Source: Engraulis encrasicolus (lineage: Eukaryota; Chordata; Actinopteri; Clupeiformes; Engraulidae). From it: a DNA stretch of 64,000 nucleotides. The DNA lies in the NCBI RefSeq assembly GCF_034702125.1, contig NC_085880.1:38210278-38274277 (forward strand), in the 5' to 3' direction. A model generated the notes under the pieces. The model made no database searches and was not told the origin of the DNA. It worked only from the letters and a program-made list of their open reading frames with translations. This document shows, one piece after another, positions 1-12,830 of the stretch. Position 1 is the stretch's first letter; the number at the start of each line of letters is the position of its first letter. Made by a program: the position numbers and the translations under genes.

Positions 1-216
1 GTGACGTCATTTTGGGTCACGTGACGGCGCGAGTGAGGTTGCGAGTGAGGTCGCGAGTGAAGTATGAAGGAGGGTAGCGCCAGTCACGACAAGTATGAAT
101 CCCCCTTTAGCCCCAGTGTCTCTTAGCCCACAACTCTCCTCTCTCTTAGGCCTGTCTGTCTCACGCTCCGCTCTCTCTGAGCCCCGTCTCACTCTGTTGC
201 TCATGCTTGCTCACAC

Positions 217-698
217 TGGCCGTGTCTCAAATGCCAAACTTGTGCACTTCGGGCACTGTTTTTCAGTGCCTAGGGCGCTCACGCTGAAAATTTCAGTGGA
301 GCCAGTGCACTGAAAGTGCCAGGATGATCCCCTAACAATGGCAGAAAAATGCAGTGCTTGAATGATGGACACTAGTCAACAGTCTCCTAATTCTGTAAGT
401 AATGTTGATGGGACACCAACCTTTACATGCCAACCAAAGTATTGTATGTGTGATTGTTGTCCTTTGGGGTGAAGGACATGAAAATACAAGCACCAGACGC
501 TGTGCATTGAAAACAGTAGCCAACTCATATTTTGGCAAGCTAATGGCATGCTCAGCCGTCACTTCCAGCGAGGGCACAGTGCAAAGTGCTCACATTTTTC
601 CTCGACACTAACTATGCACTAAAGACCTCAGTTCACTGTGTGCACTATGCAATGACTGTCAGTGCACTGACAAAAGTGCGCCATTTGAGACATAGCCA
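217..698. mobile_element. Inverted-repeat DNA element, about 480 bp
   Basis: The ends are inverted repeats (TGGCCGTGTCTCAAATG at the left, CATTTGAGACATAGCCA at the right). The interior is full of short GTGCAC-type palindromes. It is flanked on both sides by gtctcac-rich sequence. No clear target duplication. Confidence 0.5.
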
Positions 699-999
699 CT
701 GTCTCACTTCCTCTTCCCCACATGCCTTACCCTCCTCCCCCCCACGCTCTCTCCGTCTCACCCACATGTCTCACTCTCCAGTCTACACTCTCCCTGTCAT
801 AGCCTTGTCTCACTCTCCGCTTCATCCGTCATAGCCCTGTCTTACTCTCCACTCTCTCTGTCATAGCCCTGTCTCACACATGCACCTCACCTCACCTCAC
901 GTTACCCCTTCAGCCCCAACACTGGTAGGCTACTTAGGGTGACCATTTCCGTATTTCTTAGATGCAATTTCATGCATTTTTAATCAATTACGCGTCCGG

Positions 1000-1190
1000 C
1001 TTTATGCTGTACCGGATGGCGGACAAGGCATTGAAAAGACGCAAACTCGTCTGCCATGCGGCTGACCCGGGTTTGATTCCGGCCCGGGTCCTTTGCCGAC
1101 CCTTCCCCGTCTCTTCCCCGTCTATCTCTCCCCACTCACTTCCTGTCACTCCTTCACTGTCCCATCATAAAAAAGTCCAAAAAGAACAAA
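1000..1190 (+). repeat. tRNA-headed SINE copy
   Basis: Contains a B-box-like gtttgattcc (1071-1080), followed by cctttgccgacccttccccg and an A-rich end. The same body recurs inverted at 41435-41590 and 62951-63133. Confidence 0.55.
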
Positions 1191-1278
1191 AAAAAACATC
1201 TTTAAAAAAAATAAAGGAAAGACAGACAGTCCGGCCTAAAGACGGACGACTGACCACCCAACTGGTACTGGTACCAGG

Positions 1279-1370
1279 GACAGGAGACGGGGGTGACACC
1301 AGACTTGTCCTGTCCCCATCGCCACAGCGACAGGAGACGGGGGTGACACCAGACCTGTCCTGTCCCTATC
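1279..1370 (+). repeat. Two-copy tandem repeat, period 50 bp
   Basis: The unit beginning gacaggagacgggggtgaca occurs at 1279 and again at 1329. Confidence 0.7.
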
Positions 1371-1645
1371 CCCGTCCCGCTCCAACAAAAGTCCCCAGCA
1401 GTTAACTTAGCCAGCGACATGATGATGCCAACCAATTAGGGGAGATCTCACAGACCTCAAAGCCATTTGGCCACCGACCGTCCCCCACTGTCACACAATG
1501 GAGGAGTCTCTCTCTGTCTCTCTCTCTCTCTCTTTCTCTCATGCATGGCTGACCCGGCCTTGCACGGGCCCTGAGCCCTCTTGATTAGAAACCTGAGCAG
1601 CCACTGCAGAGAACAGGGGCATGTGTGCTTGCATAAGCAGTGCTG

Positions 1646-1767
<122 letters not shown>

Positions 1768-2154
1768 GAGGGGTAGAGAGGATGGTGTGATGGGGTGGAG
1801 AGAGATAGAGGGGGAAAACTGAGAGAGAGAAAGAGAGATTTGGGAGACAGATGGACTTTGGACCTTCCTTCCGGTGTGAGCGAGCGAGCGAACGAACATG
1901 CAAGCTAGCTCACTACGGTGTATTATCGTAAAGCCCCCATGTTTGCCCAGCGATAAGCACACGCAGGGAATATCCATTACCAGGAATATATCCTACTGCA
2001 CGCAACAGGACGACCTTCCCCCGTCACATAACCCAGAAAAAAAGAGAAACGAAAAAAATGAAAGAAATGCTGTTTCCGTTTCCCCATCACCGTAGGCCGA
2101 TTTCTCTTCTCAGTTGTAGGATGAGACTGGCCATTAAGAAGCCTCCTCCCTCCA

Positions 2155-2440
2155 CCATGTGATGGTGGTGGTAAGTATTCACGAAAAAGGTAACATAAGT
2201 GAATGGGTGGGTAGCATGAATTCTGGAAATGAACAACTAAAAATCTTACACAATGCAACTTTAAAGAGCCTCCACCACCACCATCCAGCATCTCGAAATT
2301 GATGGATGTGGTAAGTATTCATGAAAAAGGTAACATAAGTGAATCGGTAGCATGAATTCTGAAAATATAGCAAACAACTAAAAATCTCACACAGTGCACC
2401 TTTAAGGACCCTCCTCCACCACCACCATCCAGCATCTCGA
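2155..2440 (-). repeat. Two tandem partial copies of a TTAA-type element
   Basis: Two units of about 135 bp repeat ggtggtaagtattca through the cacctttaa-like end. They match, inverted, the left half of the complete element at 53357-53725. Confidence 0.65.
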
Positions 2441-2673
2441 GGGAACCCCTTGCTTGACTTATTTTTCCCCCCTCAGGCCTTTTAAATGTCACGCAGGTTA
2501 CGCATCATCTAATTCAATCAGGAGAGGATTGTAAAATGACACCTCGAGGAGGAGACTCTCCTAACAAGAAGGCGCTCCGGCTCCAACCGGGACCCCCTGC
2601 TGTGGCACTTCACCAGGGGCAGAATATGACTCCATAGGTCCCTGGGCATGACAGCTAGAAAGCCCCCTCCCCC

Positions 2674-3069
2674 TTAAAGGAACAGTCCACACTTTTTTTT
2701 TCATATTTACAGTATTTCCAAGCATTATTCATGAATGTGCATATCATTTTTTTCTCAGTTCAGTTTTTTCAGTACTTAGATGTATTGGATCAGAATTATT
2801 AGCATAGCTTAGCATAATCACTGGACGTGAATGGAGGCATTAGCATCAAGCCACAAATGATCACAGGACAGGATTAAATAGCTGTTTTGCACTATGGTGA
2901 ATTGTACATTAATTTTAAAGTACTATATAAGTACATTTGATGATGTTTTGTTTGCTCCCATAGACGTGCAATGGAAACACATCAACGAAAATGATATGCA
3001 CATTCATGAATAATGCTGGGAAATACCTCAAATATGTGAAAATCAAAAAAGGTTGGACTGTTACTTTAA
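2674..3069. mobile_element. TTAA-flanked MITE with long inverted repeats
   Basis: Ends TTAAAGGAACAGTCCA and GGACTGTTACTTTAA. The inverted similarity runs for about 80 bp (GAATGTGCATATCATTTT at 2733, AAAATGATATGCACATTC at 2988). It is a non-autonomous cut-and-paste element; TTAA ends suggest piggyBac or Kolobok type. Confidence 0.75.
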
Positions 3070-3510
3070 TGGATGTTGGTAGTTTACAAATCGACTCTGT
3101 TTTTTAGGCCAGATGTCAGAGTCTATGTTGTGGTGGGTTTAGGGGGGTAAGCCCCATGAGAAAGTTGTTAAAAGTGCCGATTTGAAAATGGAACTATAGA
3201 AGCTTGGGCATCAGGGCCCTCTTGACTCTTGGGCCCCTGGGCCTGGGCCCAGTAGGCCCATGCTGTAATCCGTCCCTGCACTTCATGGATGGCTGGCTGC
3301 GTCGCCTCGTCATAATGAAACACGCCTGCTTATGATTATTACTGGGAAGGATAAAAAGACAAATGACAACACTTAGAAATGTTAATGTGGGTACTGCAGC
3401 ACGGCAACCTTCACCAGCTGTGATCCACAGTGGTGTGCAATTTGTAAAAATCATGACGCTGTGCTTAGTACTAGACTGCATTACATACACTACATTGCTG
3501 TACAGTGTAC

Positions 3511-3512
<2 letters not shown>

Positions 3513-3593
<81 letters not shown>
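3513..3593 (+). repeat. (TG)n microsatellite
   Basis: Uninterrupted TG run of about 40 units. Confidence 0.95.
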
Positions 3594-3594
<1 letters not shown>

Positions 3595-3610
3595 CTGTAT
3601 GTCCCCCTTT

Positions 3611-3655
3611 GTAAGTCACTTTGGATAAAAGCGTCTGCTAAATGTAATGTAATGA
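3611..3655 (+). repeat. L2-type LINE/SINE 3' tail
   Basis: gtaagtcactttggataaaa then gcgtctgctaaatg and the ATGTA tail. The same tail occurs near 8872-8932, 16937-17000 (inverted), 23763-23800 and 42378-42410. Confidence 0.7.
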
Positions 3656-3972
3656 TGAGGATGATGATGATGATGAGGATGATGATGAGGATTATGATAA
3701 TGAGGAGGAGGAGGAAGAAGAGGATGACTGATTGTGGGGAGAATGAAGATGAGGATGATTGTGATGACGTTTATGATGCTAATGTTGATGATTATGTTGA
3801 CGATGATGATGATGGTTATGGTTATGGTTATGGTTATGATTACGATGTGGATGATGATTGTGATGACGTTGTTGATGGCGATGACGTTGTTGGTGGTGAT
3901 GAGGATGATGATGGTGGTGATGATGATGTTGATGATGACAAAGACAATGATGATGATGATGATGATGATGAA
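3652..3972 (+). repeat. GAT/GATGAC-rich degenerate microsatellite
   Basis: 320 bp of GAT-type triplets. It yields Asp-rich and His-rich spurious ORFs on the two strands. Confidence 0.85.
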
Positions 3973-4033
3973 AGAAGTGACTGAAGAGCAGAGGAGCAGT
4001 TAAACCACTCCTGCACCCTCCCTCCTGTCTTAC

Positions 4034-4243
4034 ACACACATGCATGACGCACACACGTTCCATGCACACACACGCGCACACATTCACACACGCGCACACA
4101 CGCACACGCACACGGATGTATAACAGTAGTTCAGTAGGACCAGATGTCAGGAAAGTGATTACATAACATCCATGCTAAGGCTTTTACACATGCACACACG
4201 CACACACGCACACACGCACACACACACGCGCGCGCACGCACAC
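4034..4243 (+). repeat. CA/CG-rich dinucleotide blocks
   Basis: Two alternating purine-pyrimidine blocks (4034-4110 and 4189-4243) of CACACG type. Confidence 0.75.
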
Positions 4244-4879
4244 GGTTGAGTTCAGAGCCACAGTTGATGATAGTGCAGACATAATTACACTCTCCGCTAA
4301 GTACAAGAACGAGATGCCTCACACACGCCCCGGCAGACACACAGACAGACTTCCGCAGCCTAACTACATGATGCACACACGGCACGGCGTAATAAAAATA
4401 TAATCCAAAACTAAACGACAGAAGCTGGCTCTGTACTTCACAGCCCAAAAACAGCTTCAGGGGGAGTTGACGAAGAGATCTCTGAACATGCAATACAACG
4501 TTGGGCTTGTTTTCAACAGTTCACCACGTCTTGCACACAAATGTCCCGTGATTTAAACAGGCTAATAATAACTACAGTTAAGTATTGTGCATGACTTGAA
4601 GATCTTTCATAGGGATTGATCTACTGCTCAGATACACAGCCCCTCTGTCTATCTATACACACTGTATCGTATACAGTACAGTGGCGCAACTATCGGTAAG
4701 CTAGCAGAGGCAGCCGGTTGCTTATGGGCTCATGACCTTGGCTAGCAGAGGCCCCTTCAGTGATGTCTTGTGGGACTCAACAACATTTACAGTTAGATTT
4801 TGAGACAGTTGAACTTCACTTTTTTTACTTTATTTTTATGATAGGACAGTGAAGGAATGACAGGAAGCAAGTGGAAGCA

Positions 4880-5056
4880 ATTTCCAAAAATAGTCATTTT
4901 TAGCTGCAAAAATGACTGTACTTGGACCATACTAGAAAATATTTGTTTATTATTTAGTAAACCTTCATGTCAAGATCAAATTTGGCAATAGGAAGCCCAG
5001 TTTCAATGAGCATCATAGTTGCAGTACCTTTTTTGACCATTTTCTGCACAGTGGTG
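4880..5056 (+). mobile_element. Partial copy of the 53357-53725 TTAA element
   Basis: Shares tttttagctgcaaaaatgac and gatcaaatttggcaatagg with the complete copy. The left end is missing. Confidence 0.65.
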
Positions 5057-5717
5057 GGGCCAGTTGAATTTAACTCCTTACTATGCAGAGAACTCATCAC
5101 CAAACCATTACACTAGACAGATACTAGAGAGATTGGACAATGTTTATAGCCGAGTCCCAGTACCATCATCATAAGGCTGCTAATGCCGCCCTTAGTATTG
5201 AAAAATAAAATAGGCTAATGCCCCCCAATGGGAACTAAGCCCCGCCCCCACTCAGCTGGCAGTTGCAGTTGGGGCAATTGCAAATGGGTTGGGGGGGGAC
5301 ATTAGTCCACTTTATATTCTAATACAAAAAAGGGGAGATGGGGTGTTGGATGGCTTGTTACGATGGGTTCGGGGGGGGGGCGGGGGAGATTATGATGAGA
5401 TCAAGAAGGCGTTTGTTCAAAAAAAGGTTGAGAACCGCACTGACCCAGTGTAAAATTATACTGCACTGTGGTGCTCTAACGTGAGGGGAAAAAGGAAAAG
5501 TGTGAGGCCAGATGGTAAAGCAAACAAAACACATGGCAAGGCACGCAGGCAGGCAGCCACTCTGGATTCTAACTGGAATATCACAATGCTCTTAATATGA
5601 GGTGAAAGGCAACAGGGATGCAAACATGTGGTGGGGAAGAAGGCAACATGTTCCCAGCACAGGGAGTAGAGGAGAGTAGAGTAGAGGGCACAGCCTCAGT
5701 TGGCCCCAACAACTCTC

Positions 5718-6030
5718 CACTACACTCCACTCCACTCCACTCCACTACACTACACTACACTACACTACACTACACTACACTACACTACACTACATCAGAG
5801 TACACTACACTACACTACACTACATCAGAGTACACAACACTTCACTACACCAGACTACACTACACTGCACCAGACTACACTACACAACACTACACTACAC
5901 TACACCAGACTACACTACACTGCATCAGAGTACACAACACTACACTACACTACACTGCACCAGACTACACAACACTACACTACACTACACAACACTACAC
6001 TACACTACACTACACCAGACTACACTACAC
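5718..6030 (+). repeat. CACTACACTA minisatellite
   Basis: About 310 bp of 5-10 bp units (actacactac) with variant units catcagagtacac and caccagactacac. It explains the long Tyr/Thr/Leu/His ORFs. Confidence 0.9.
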
Positions 6031-6055
6031 GGGGGGCAACCACTATTCAGAGATA

Positions 6056-6222
6056 ACGCTATTCCGATATCGGACATACCGTAGGGTTAGGGTCAGCGTT
6101 AGGGTCAGGGTTAGGGTAACTGCATGCGCTCTCCCTAAACTGATAAAAGCTGAGAACAGAAATGGCACATCTCGCAACGTTTTCCCGACAATAGACAATA
6201 GCGGCATATCGGAATAGCGCCA
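6056..6222. mobile_element. Small inverted-repeat element holding telomere-like repeats
   Basis: Ends CGCTATTCCGATAT (left, about 6057) and ATATCGGAATAGCG (right, about 6207). Inside, 6080-6118 contains several TTAGGG and GGGTCA variants. Confidence 0.6.
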
Positions 6223-6688
6223 TGTAACCCACTACACTACAAATGAAAAGTGACAATGACTGAGAAGAAAAACTTTATACTTCTCAAACGTTTCATTTTC
6301 ATGCAAAAAAAACTGGGAACACTGATGATGGGCTAGACCCAAAACGTTTGTCCCCTGTCTGCCGTTTTTATTTACTTTTTTCGGCTTTGTTTAATACAGT
6401 TTTTGATTCTGCATTCAGCTCCAGTGTGCGACTCCTTTCTTCCTTTTCATTATACTGCTCTTGGAATTACGCACCGAGCGATACGCTCAGGATAAGACAT
6501 TGGCGCGGACGCCACCCCACCATTACCATGCAAAAAACACATCATGTCTCACCTCAAGGTTATAATGTTTTTACCTCCACTATCAACATACGTAGATGTC
6601 CTATAACAATGATTACTCTGATTACAAACATTTCTGTGTCAACGTGATCAGCGACCTCTAGAAATTGAGATATGACGAGTGTGACAAG

Positions 6689-6870
6689 ATTCAAGAGTTT
6701 ATTGTCATTGTCAAAAAGGCAATGAAATTGTGTTTGGGGTACAATACTTAGTAGCAGCAGGTTTTCAAGTAAAGTGCAATAAGAGGTAAAAGTGACACCA
6801 GTGCTTGACCCTCCCCATCCCTTAAAGTGCAACAAAGATTAAGTGCATAAAGATTAAGTGCACAAAGATT
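6689..6870 (-). repeat. LINE 3' tail
   Basis: tttattgtcattgtcaaaaa then ggcaatgaaattgtg and a body shared with 29252-29450, including agcagcaggttttcaagta. Orientation is inferred from the inverted AATAAA-like end. Confidence 0.6.
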
Positions 6871-7411
6871 AAGTGCACAACCCTAGTGATGGTCACTCCA
6901 TCACAGTCTTCATTACACATCCTTTATCTTGTGACAAAGCCGTATGGTCCAAATGTGTCCTTTTTTCAGACGTATTGGTATGTCAAATTGGTAGCAACTA
7001 CATTATCCAGACGAATAGCAAGGCTTTCAAAGAGGCATTTTCTCTGTTTACATGTTGCCATAGTTACTGCACTTTGCCGTTGTAGGGCAGCAGTAAACTC
7101 CACTACACTGCACTCCACTCCAATATAGGCCTACTCCCTTCCACTCCACTCCACTACACCCCACCCTACGCACCTGGCAAGCAGCTACGGCCACACCTTC
7201 TCCTGAAACTGACCCATCTGATTAAAAATGGAGTAAATTACTCGGCGTCTTTGAGCCAACTGCTGTGCTGTGCTGTGCTGTGCTGCGCTGGGCTTCTTCC
7301 GTCACACTTGGCTGCAGAACAAAAGACTTTCAGCTCAGCACGGAACAGAGAGAACAGCCAACCAGCTGCCACTCACCGTCCCCCACCCAAGTCATCATCC
7401 ACTCAGGTGAA

Positions 7412-7434
7412 TGTCTCACACACACACAGAGACG

Positions 7435-7466
<32 letters not shown>

Positions 7467-7560
7467 TACACATACGCACACGCATACACATACGCACACG
7501 CGCGCGCACACACACACACACACGCACACACACAGAGACACACACGCACACGCACACAGC
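7412..7560 (+). repeat. CA/CG dinucleotide repeat
   Basis: About 150 bp of CACACA with ACG and AGA interruptions. Confidence 0.9.
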
Positions 7561-7835
7561 CAAGTGCAGCGGGAGTCTAGATGGCCAGTAATATCATTAA
7601 CAGGCCTTTCCACTCTCGCAGTGGCTCTTGACTTGGAGCTCATCGATCTGCTGTGGCATGCAGCGCTGGGTCTTTCCTTGTCACACGGACACAAAATGAA
7701 ACTGCGTACTAGTACGGACTGCAACAAACCTTTGCTTTCAGCAACTCTTGCGTTGATTGGATATAAGGGAGGAAATCGCATGATCTGAAGAATCAGCTTT
7801 GAGGGCCATTTATGGAGAGCAATGTCTAAAATCAA

Positions 7836-8062
7836 GTTCAAGTACAAGAGTTTATTTGCTATGTCAACAAAGTTGATGGGAATTTTTTGTAGCATATCCC
7901 CCAACATCAAATACAAATAATGAACAAGACACACAGCTGCAAAGCGCATACAATAAATATAACTATGGGTTGACACAAACCGTAAACAGAGAGAGTCCCA
8001 GCAGGCATTAGACAGCAGTTGAATTACAGATTATGCTGAGATAATAAAGTGCATTAAGGGTA
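7836..8062 (-). repeat. LINE 3' tail relative
   Basis: acaagagtttatttgctatg through taaagtgcattaaggg, a diverged relative of the copies at 6689 and 29252. Confidence 0.45.
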
Positions 8063-8181
8063 AAGTGCATAGAGAGTGGGAAATTATGGCATGTTAAGAT
8101 GTCTGATAGTCAGTGGGTATGTGTGCTGTTCCTAAATCTGGATGTGGATGCTGTGATGCTTCTATCTTTCTATGTGCACTT

Positions 8182-8345
8182 TGATGAAGGACGGTTAGTC
8201 CGAAACGTCGTGCCATTAAATATTTGGGAGCATTTAACAGTGTTGCGGACCTTTATTTTCTTTTCAGTTATCTTACGTTTGGTCCAGCACCTGTGCCACT
8301 GATGTGCGCGCATTCTTTGACTTTCTGAATGCTTCTATATCTCTT
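8182..8345 (+). repeat. Dispersed repeat with GAAACGT hairpin head
   Basis: Begins tgatgaaGGACggttaGTCC then gaaacgtcg, followed by taaatatttgggagcattta. The same body, rearranged, is present at 23516-23643. Confidence 0.6.
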
Positions 8346-8476
8346 GCCTGAAGGGAGGAGGTTGATATGATGTGCTGGATGTGAGGGATCGGCTATGATT
8401 TTCCTTCCCTTGCTGCTGATAACCTGTGATCCCCGTAAATCATTCTCAAGTCAAGTCGTTCTTACCTGGAATAGTC

Positions 8477-9145
8477 GGTAACACTTTACTTGACGCCGGT
8501 GATACAAGCATGTCATTGCAGTGTCATAATATTGTCATGACACAGTCATAGATAAGATAGATTTGTAGAACATTGCTATCAGTGTTGCAACTGTACACTG
8601 TGCCTTACCTTGCCTGGTTAACACCAGACCTAATCACAAGTGAGATTAGGTCTGGGGAGTTGCCTATAATACTTGGCTATTATGACACTGCCCTGCTCTC
8701 TGATTGGGCAGAGAAACTGTAAAGGTCGGAATGCTTGGCCATTATGACACAGGGCCCATGATCTTGGACGTTATGAGTCATCCTCCCCAGACTGTCTTTC
8801 AGATCGAAACGATTGTGTAGAACTAAAGGCAGTATGGGAGTTCCCAGGCTGTTCTTGTTTAAATTGCTCCTTGTAAGTCGCTTTGAACAAAGGCGTCTGC
8901 TAAATACGTAAAAATGTAATGTAATGTAATGTAAAAGTCATAAACATTATGTCCATGCCATAAACATTTTATGACTGTTGGCCTCAAGTGACATTTGTTA
9001 TGGCAAAGACAAACTTGGGCCAACAGTCATAAAATGTTAATCACATGGACAAAATGTTTATGACACATGACCCTATTATGGCCGTGACACTATTATGACA
9101 CTGTAATGACATGCTTATGACACCAGCGTCAAGTAAAGTGTTACC
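8477..9145. mobile_element. hAT-like foldback element with nested insertion
   Basis: GGTAACACTTTACTTGACG and its inverse form the ends. An exact 8-bp duplication gaatagtc flanks it (8469-8476 and 9146-9153). The inner part, about 8590-8935, carries a different repeat with an L2-type tail. A second copy lies at 20591-20899. Confidence 0.8.
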
Positions 9146-9511
9146 GAATAGTCTTGGGTCCAACAATTTTCCATGGCCATTATGTAGTTTGCTAATATTT
9201 TTATGCGCCGTCTGGGTCTCCGAATGATTATCAAAAACATATCCATGCATTTGATAATATCTGCATTTGCATTGTATGCCTACATATAACATGTCTATCA
9301 ACCAGCGCAGATGAGTATTAATCATGTTTCACTCTCGATTTAACAACAGTCATTTACTGTATTTAATACGGCATCTTGTTTCAATTTTGTGACCGTCAAC
9401 AAAAGAGTCAATTCATACATTTTCACACCACAGAACCGCTTTTGGGTCCTGACCCAACAGCTAAGCAACATTGCTCTGAATGTTTTGCCACAGGTAGTGT
9501 ATACTTCAGAT

Positions 9512-9899
9512 TAGGGGTCGACCGACACAGGTTTTTTAATGGCCGATGCGATACCCTTGGCCGATACCCTATTTCCGATACCCGATATTTGGGGCCGATA
9601 TGGGTTTAAAAAAAGGTTAAAAAATGACAAATATTCCAGGTCTCAAGTTAAAAATAAACATTCCTTTAACATTATCAAATTGAGGTAGAACTTGTAACAT
9701 TTTAACACCCACTCTAACAATCAAGTAATGTCTAACAATCAAGTAATAAAAAAATAAAGTGTCTTGGTTCCTTTAAAAAAAAAATATATAAATATTGAGT
9801 ATCGGCCAAAACCACACACGTATCGGCCGATATGATACACTTAAAAAATGCAAATATCGGCCCGACACCAATACCGATATATATATCGGTCTATCCTTA
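9512..9899. mobile_element. hAT-like MITE, 388 bp
   Basis: Ends TAGGGGTCGACCGA and TCGGTCTATCCTTA, rich in ATCGGCCGAT motifs. It is flanked by exact 8-bp cttcagat (9504-9511, 9900-9907). Confidence 0.85.
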
Positions 9900-10094
9900 C
9901 TTCAGATCATGGGTTGCCTCCCTATCCAATCAACGCAATGTCTTTGGCATGATGGAAAAAGACAGCCTCACACTTCACACTAGTAAGGACACTGTCAATC
10001 ATCCAAGGACCTCTTGCAGCCCCGAAACATTTCCTGTGCTGTGTGTCGCCGTTTGGCTAGCTACACTACACACTAGACACACAAGCCTCACAGC

Positions 10095-10394
<300 letters not shown>

Positions 10395-10592
10395 TTTGAC
10401 TCTGGCTGTTAGCTGTTATTCAACATGGCAATACGCACACACGCGTGCACACACACACACCTTCTCTCTGGCTGTTAGCTGTTATTCAGACACACACAAT
10501 ACATTCAATAATATGGGAATACGCACACGCGCACACACACACAAGGCCTCAGTGCTCTCTTCCATCCATAACTCTCACCTCTCACAGCCTTA

Positions 10593-10659
<67 letters not shown>

Positions 10660-11416
10660 AGATGGCAGTCTAGACATGACATCATCATACAACAGGTAGT
10701 GCATCAGCACCAGAATCCAAAACCTCCCCATCATGTTCATCAATCATCGCTCCATTACCCCCAGGCTCCAGAGGCCGCCTCGCCTGTATGGATCCGCTTA
10801 CAATGTTCTTTCTCCGGAGATCAATTCCCTGCCATATCACCTGTCTCGTGGCGATATACCACAAGAGCAAATTTGCACTTATTTATTTAGCCTTGTATAA
10901 GCTTACTTTGCTTTACAGATACTGGGTGTTATTGATGAGATGCTCAAACTCAAGGATGACAGATGTTATGAAGGAAAATAAATCATGTGTTATACGCCAA
11001 ATTTCAGACAAAGCAACGATCAAGAACAACACTGTTTTTCAGGTAGAACGTCAGGTATCGCCTCATCCACACACACCTCGACAAGAGTACCCAAATCCGG
11101 CACATTCAAGCACGTAGCACAAGTGTCTTACAACTTGAGGCATCCTCTACAGATTTCAGCACCACATGTGAACAGCTCCTTAGGCCTACTTCAGAGCGAT
11201 CTTTGGAGCTGTGCAAGTGAGATCATGTGTATACTGTGGGCCTATTAATGTGCCCAGCACACTTTAGTTACCGTTACTCCTAGGGCACACATGGGAAAGA
11301 TTCAGCACCACACCCGTAGACAGCTCCCCTTAAAAGAGCCGGAATGGCAGTATAAAAAAGTCTTGGAATGGCAAGGTGTCTAAATCGCTGTGTCATCGCT
11401 GTATGATTTACTCCCC

Positions 11417-11490
11417 CTACTACTACTCCAAGAACAACTACTACTACTACTACTCCAAGAACAACTACTACTACTACTACTCCAAGAACA

Positions 11491-11524
<34 letters not shown>

Positions 11525-11529
11525 CAAGA

Positions 11530-11562
<33 letters not shown>

Positions 11563-11580
11563 GCTACTACAACTAATACT
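11417..11580 (+). repeat. (TAC)n repeat with periodic tccaagaac
   Basis: TAC triplets interrupted four times by tccaagaac, a higher-order tandem array. Confidence 0.9.
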
Positions 11581-12276
11581 ACTACTAAGCTTAAAATGTA
11601 TTAATTACTTACTGATGCATTACATAAATGCCCGGTAAAGTTCACATTAATTTCCACCTCTGACAAGCACACACTCATACAGTACACACACACAATCATG
11701 CCCTGCATGTGCTAAGCCTGCAGGCTGCAGTGGCGATGCCTGGATTGCTTCCAGCCAATGCTCCCTGCTCTGCAACACCCCCTCCTCCCCGCCCCCCTGA
11801 TCCCTCCATCCCTCCATCCCCCCCATCGCTCCACAGCATCCCTCCATCTGTGCGGTGCTTCCACGTTACATCACCATGGATCACTTCCTCCCCATGCCGC
11901 CACTGTTCACTCTCAGCTAAGCATTACTTAGCAGAGTAGAGTAGTAGCATCCTGCCTTGGTCACCCCCAGCTGAGAGTTAGCAGTTAGCATCCTGCGTTG
12001 GTGCACAGCAGAGGCTACTGAGTGAGGATGCTTGGGTCAAGCCAGCTAGCAAACTAGCACGCCATGCACGGCTATGGGGCTCCACAGAAGCAATGGAGGC
12101 TGGGGGAAAACAAACAAAAAACAACAATGGAGTTGTGCACTTTGTACAAGTTTAAGATGTCAAATATAATATGCAAATGGCTGCTTTACCATATAAATTG
12201 GTCAAGTCATTATCATGATTGTCATGATATGGCTATTAATATAGTTATTGTTGTTTCCCCACTTTAGGCTGTAGAG

Positions 12277-12519
12277 CAGGTTCCCAACCTTTTCCAACTT
12301 AGGGCCCACTTTAAATGTTCATAAATGTTTGGGGCCGACCTTTGACCGAATAAACAACACAACTCCAATAAATACTCAACAGCACGCACGCGCACGCACA
12401 CACACACAAATTATGTTAAATATTAATTTAATGTTAAGAAAACGATTTCAAGGCCCACTAGGAATACCTTCACGACCAAACACGTCACTGGGCCACGGCC
12501 CACAGTTTGAGAGTCCCTG
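12277..12519. mobile_element. hAT-like MITE (first of a tandem pair)
   Basis: Ends CAGGTTCCCAACC and GTTTGAGAGTCCCTG. It is flanked by ctgtagag (12269-12276) and ctgtaagag (12520-12528). Confidence 0.75.
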
Positions 12520-12528
12520 CTGTAAGAG

Positions 12529-12830
12529 CAGTGGTGGACGAAGTAAAAGTAAAAGTACTTTCATGGTGTAATTACAACAGTAGCACATGATATTACATAG
12601 CTGTTACACCGTTTACTCCATTTTACCTACCTATTGAGATAGACTTTGTCATTACTGAAAAACAATAAAAACCTAACAAGGACCCACCACAAACTCAACC
12701 CAACCTGTGCAGAATCAGCTTATCGTGAGACAAGTACATTTGGTCTAGTTTTTACTCAGATAAGTTACCTGTGTTGGAAAGAATCTGTGTTTCTTTTTTT
12801 TAATTTTTACTTTTACTTTGTCCACCACTG
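12529..12830. mobile_element. hAT-like MITE (second of a tandem pair)
   Basis: Ends CAGTGGTGGAC and GTCCACCACTG, with AAGTAAAAGTAAAAGT next to the left end and its inverse at the right. The right flank ctgtagag (12831-12838) matches the flank of the neighbouring element. Confidence 0.8.

Noticed and set aside
3505..3984. Asp-rich 159-codon ORF
   Set aside because: Translation of TG and GAT microsatellites, with the equivalent His-rich ORF on the other strand.
5718..6030. Possible CRISPR-like array
   Set aside because: Units are 5-10 bp with no spacers, and the host is a vertebrate; it is a minisatellite.
5618..6217. 199-codon ORF of Tyr/Thr/Leu/His repeats
   Set aside because: Translation of the CACTACACTA minisatellite.
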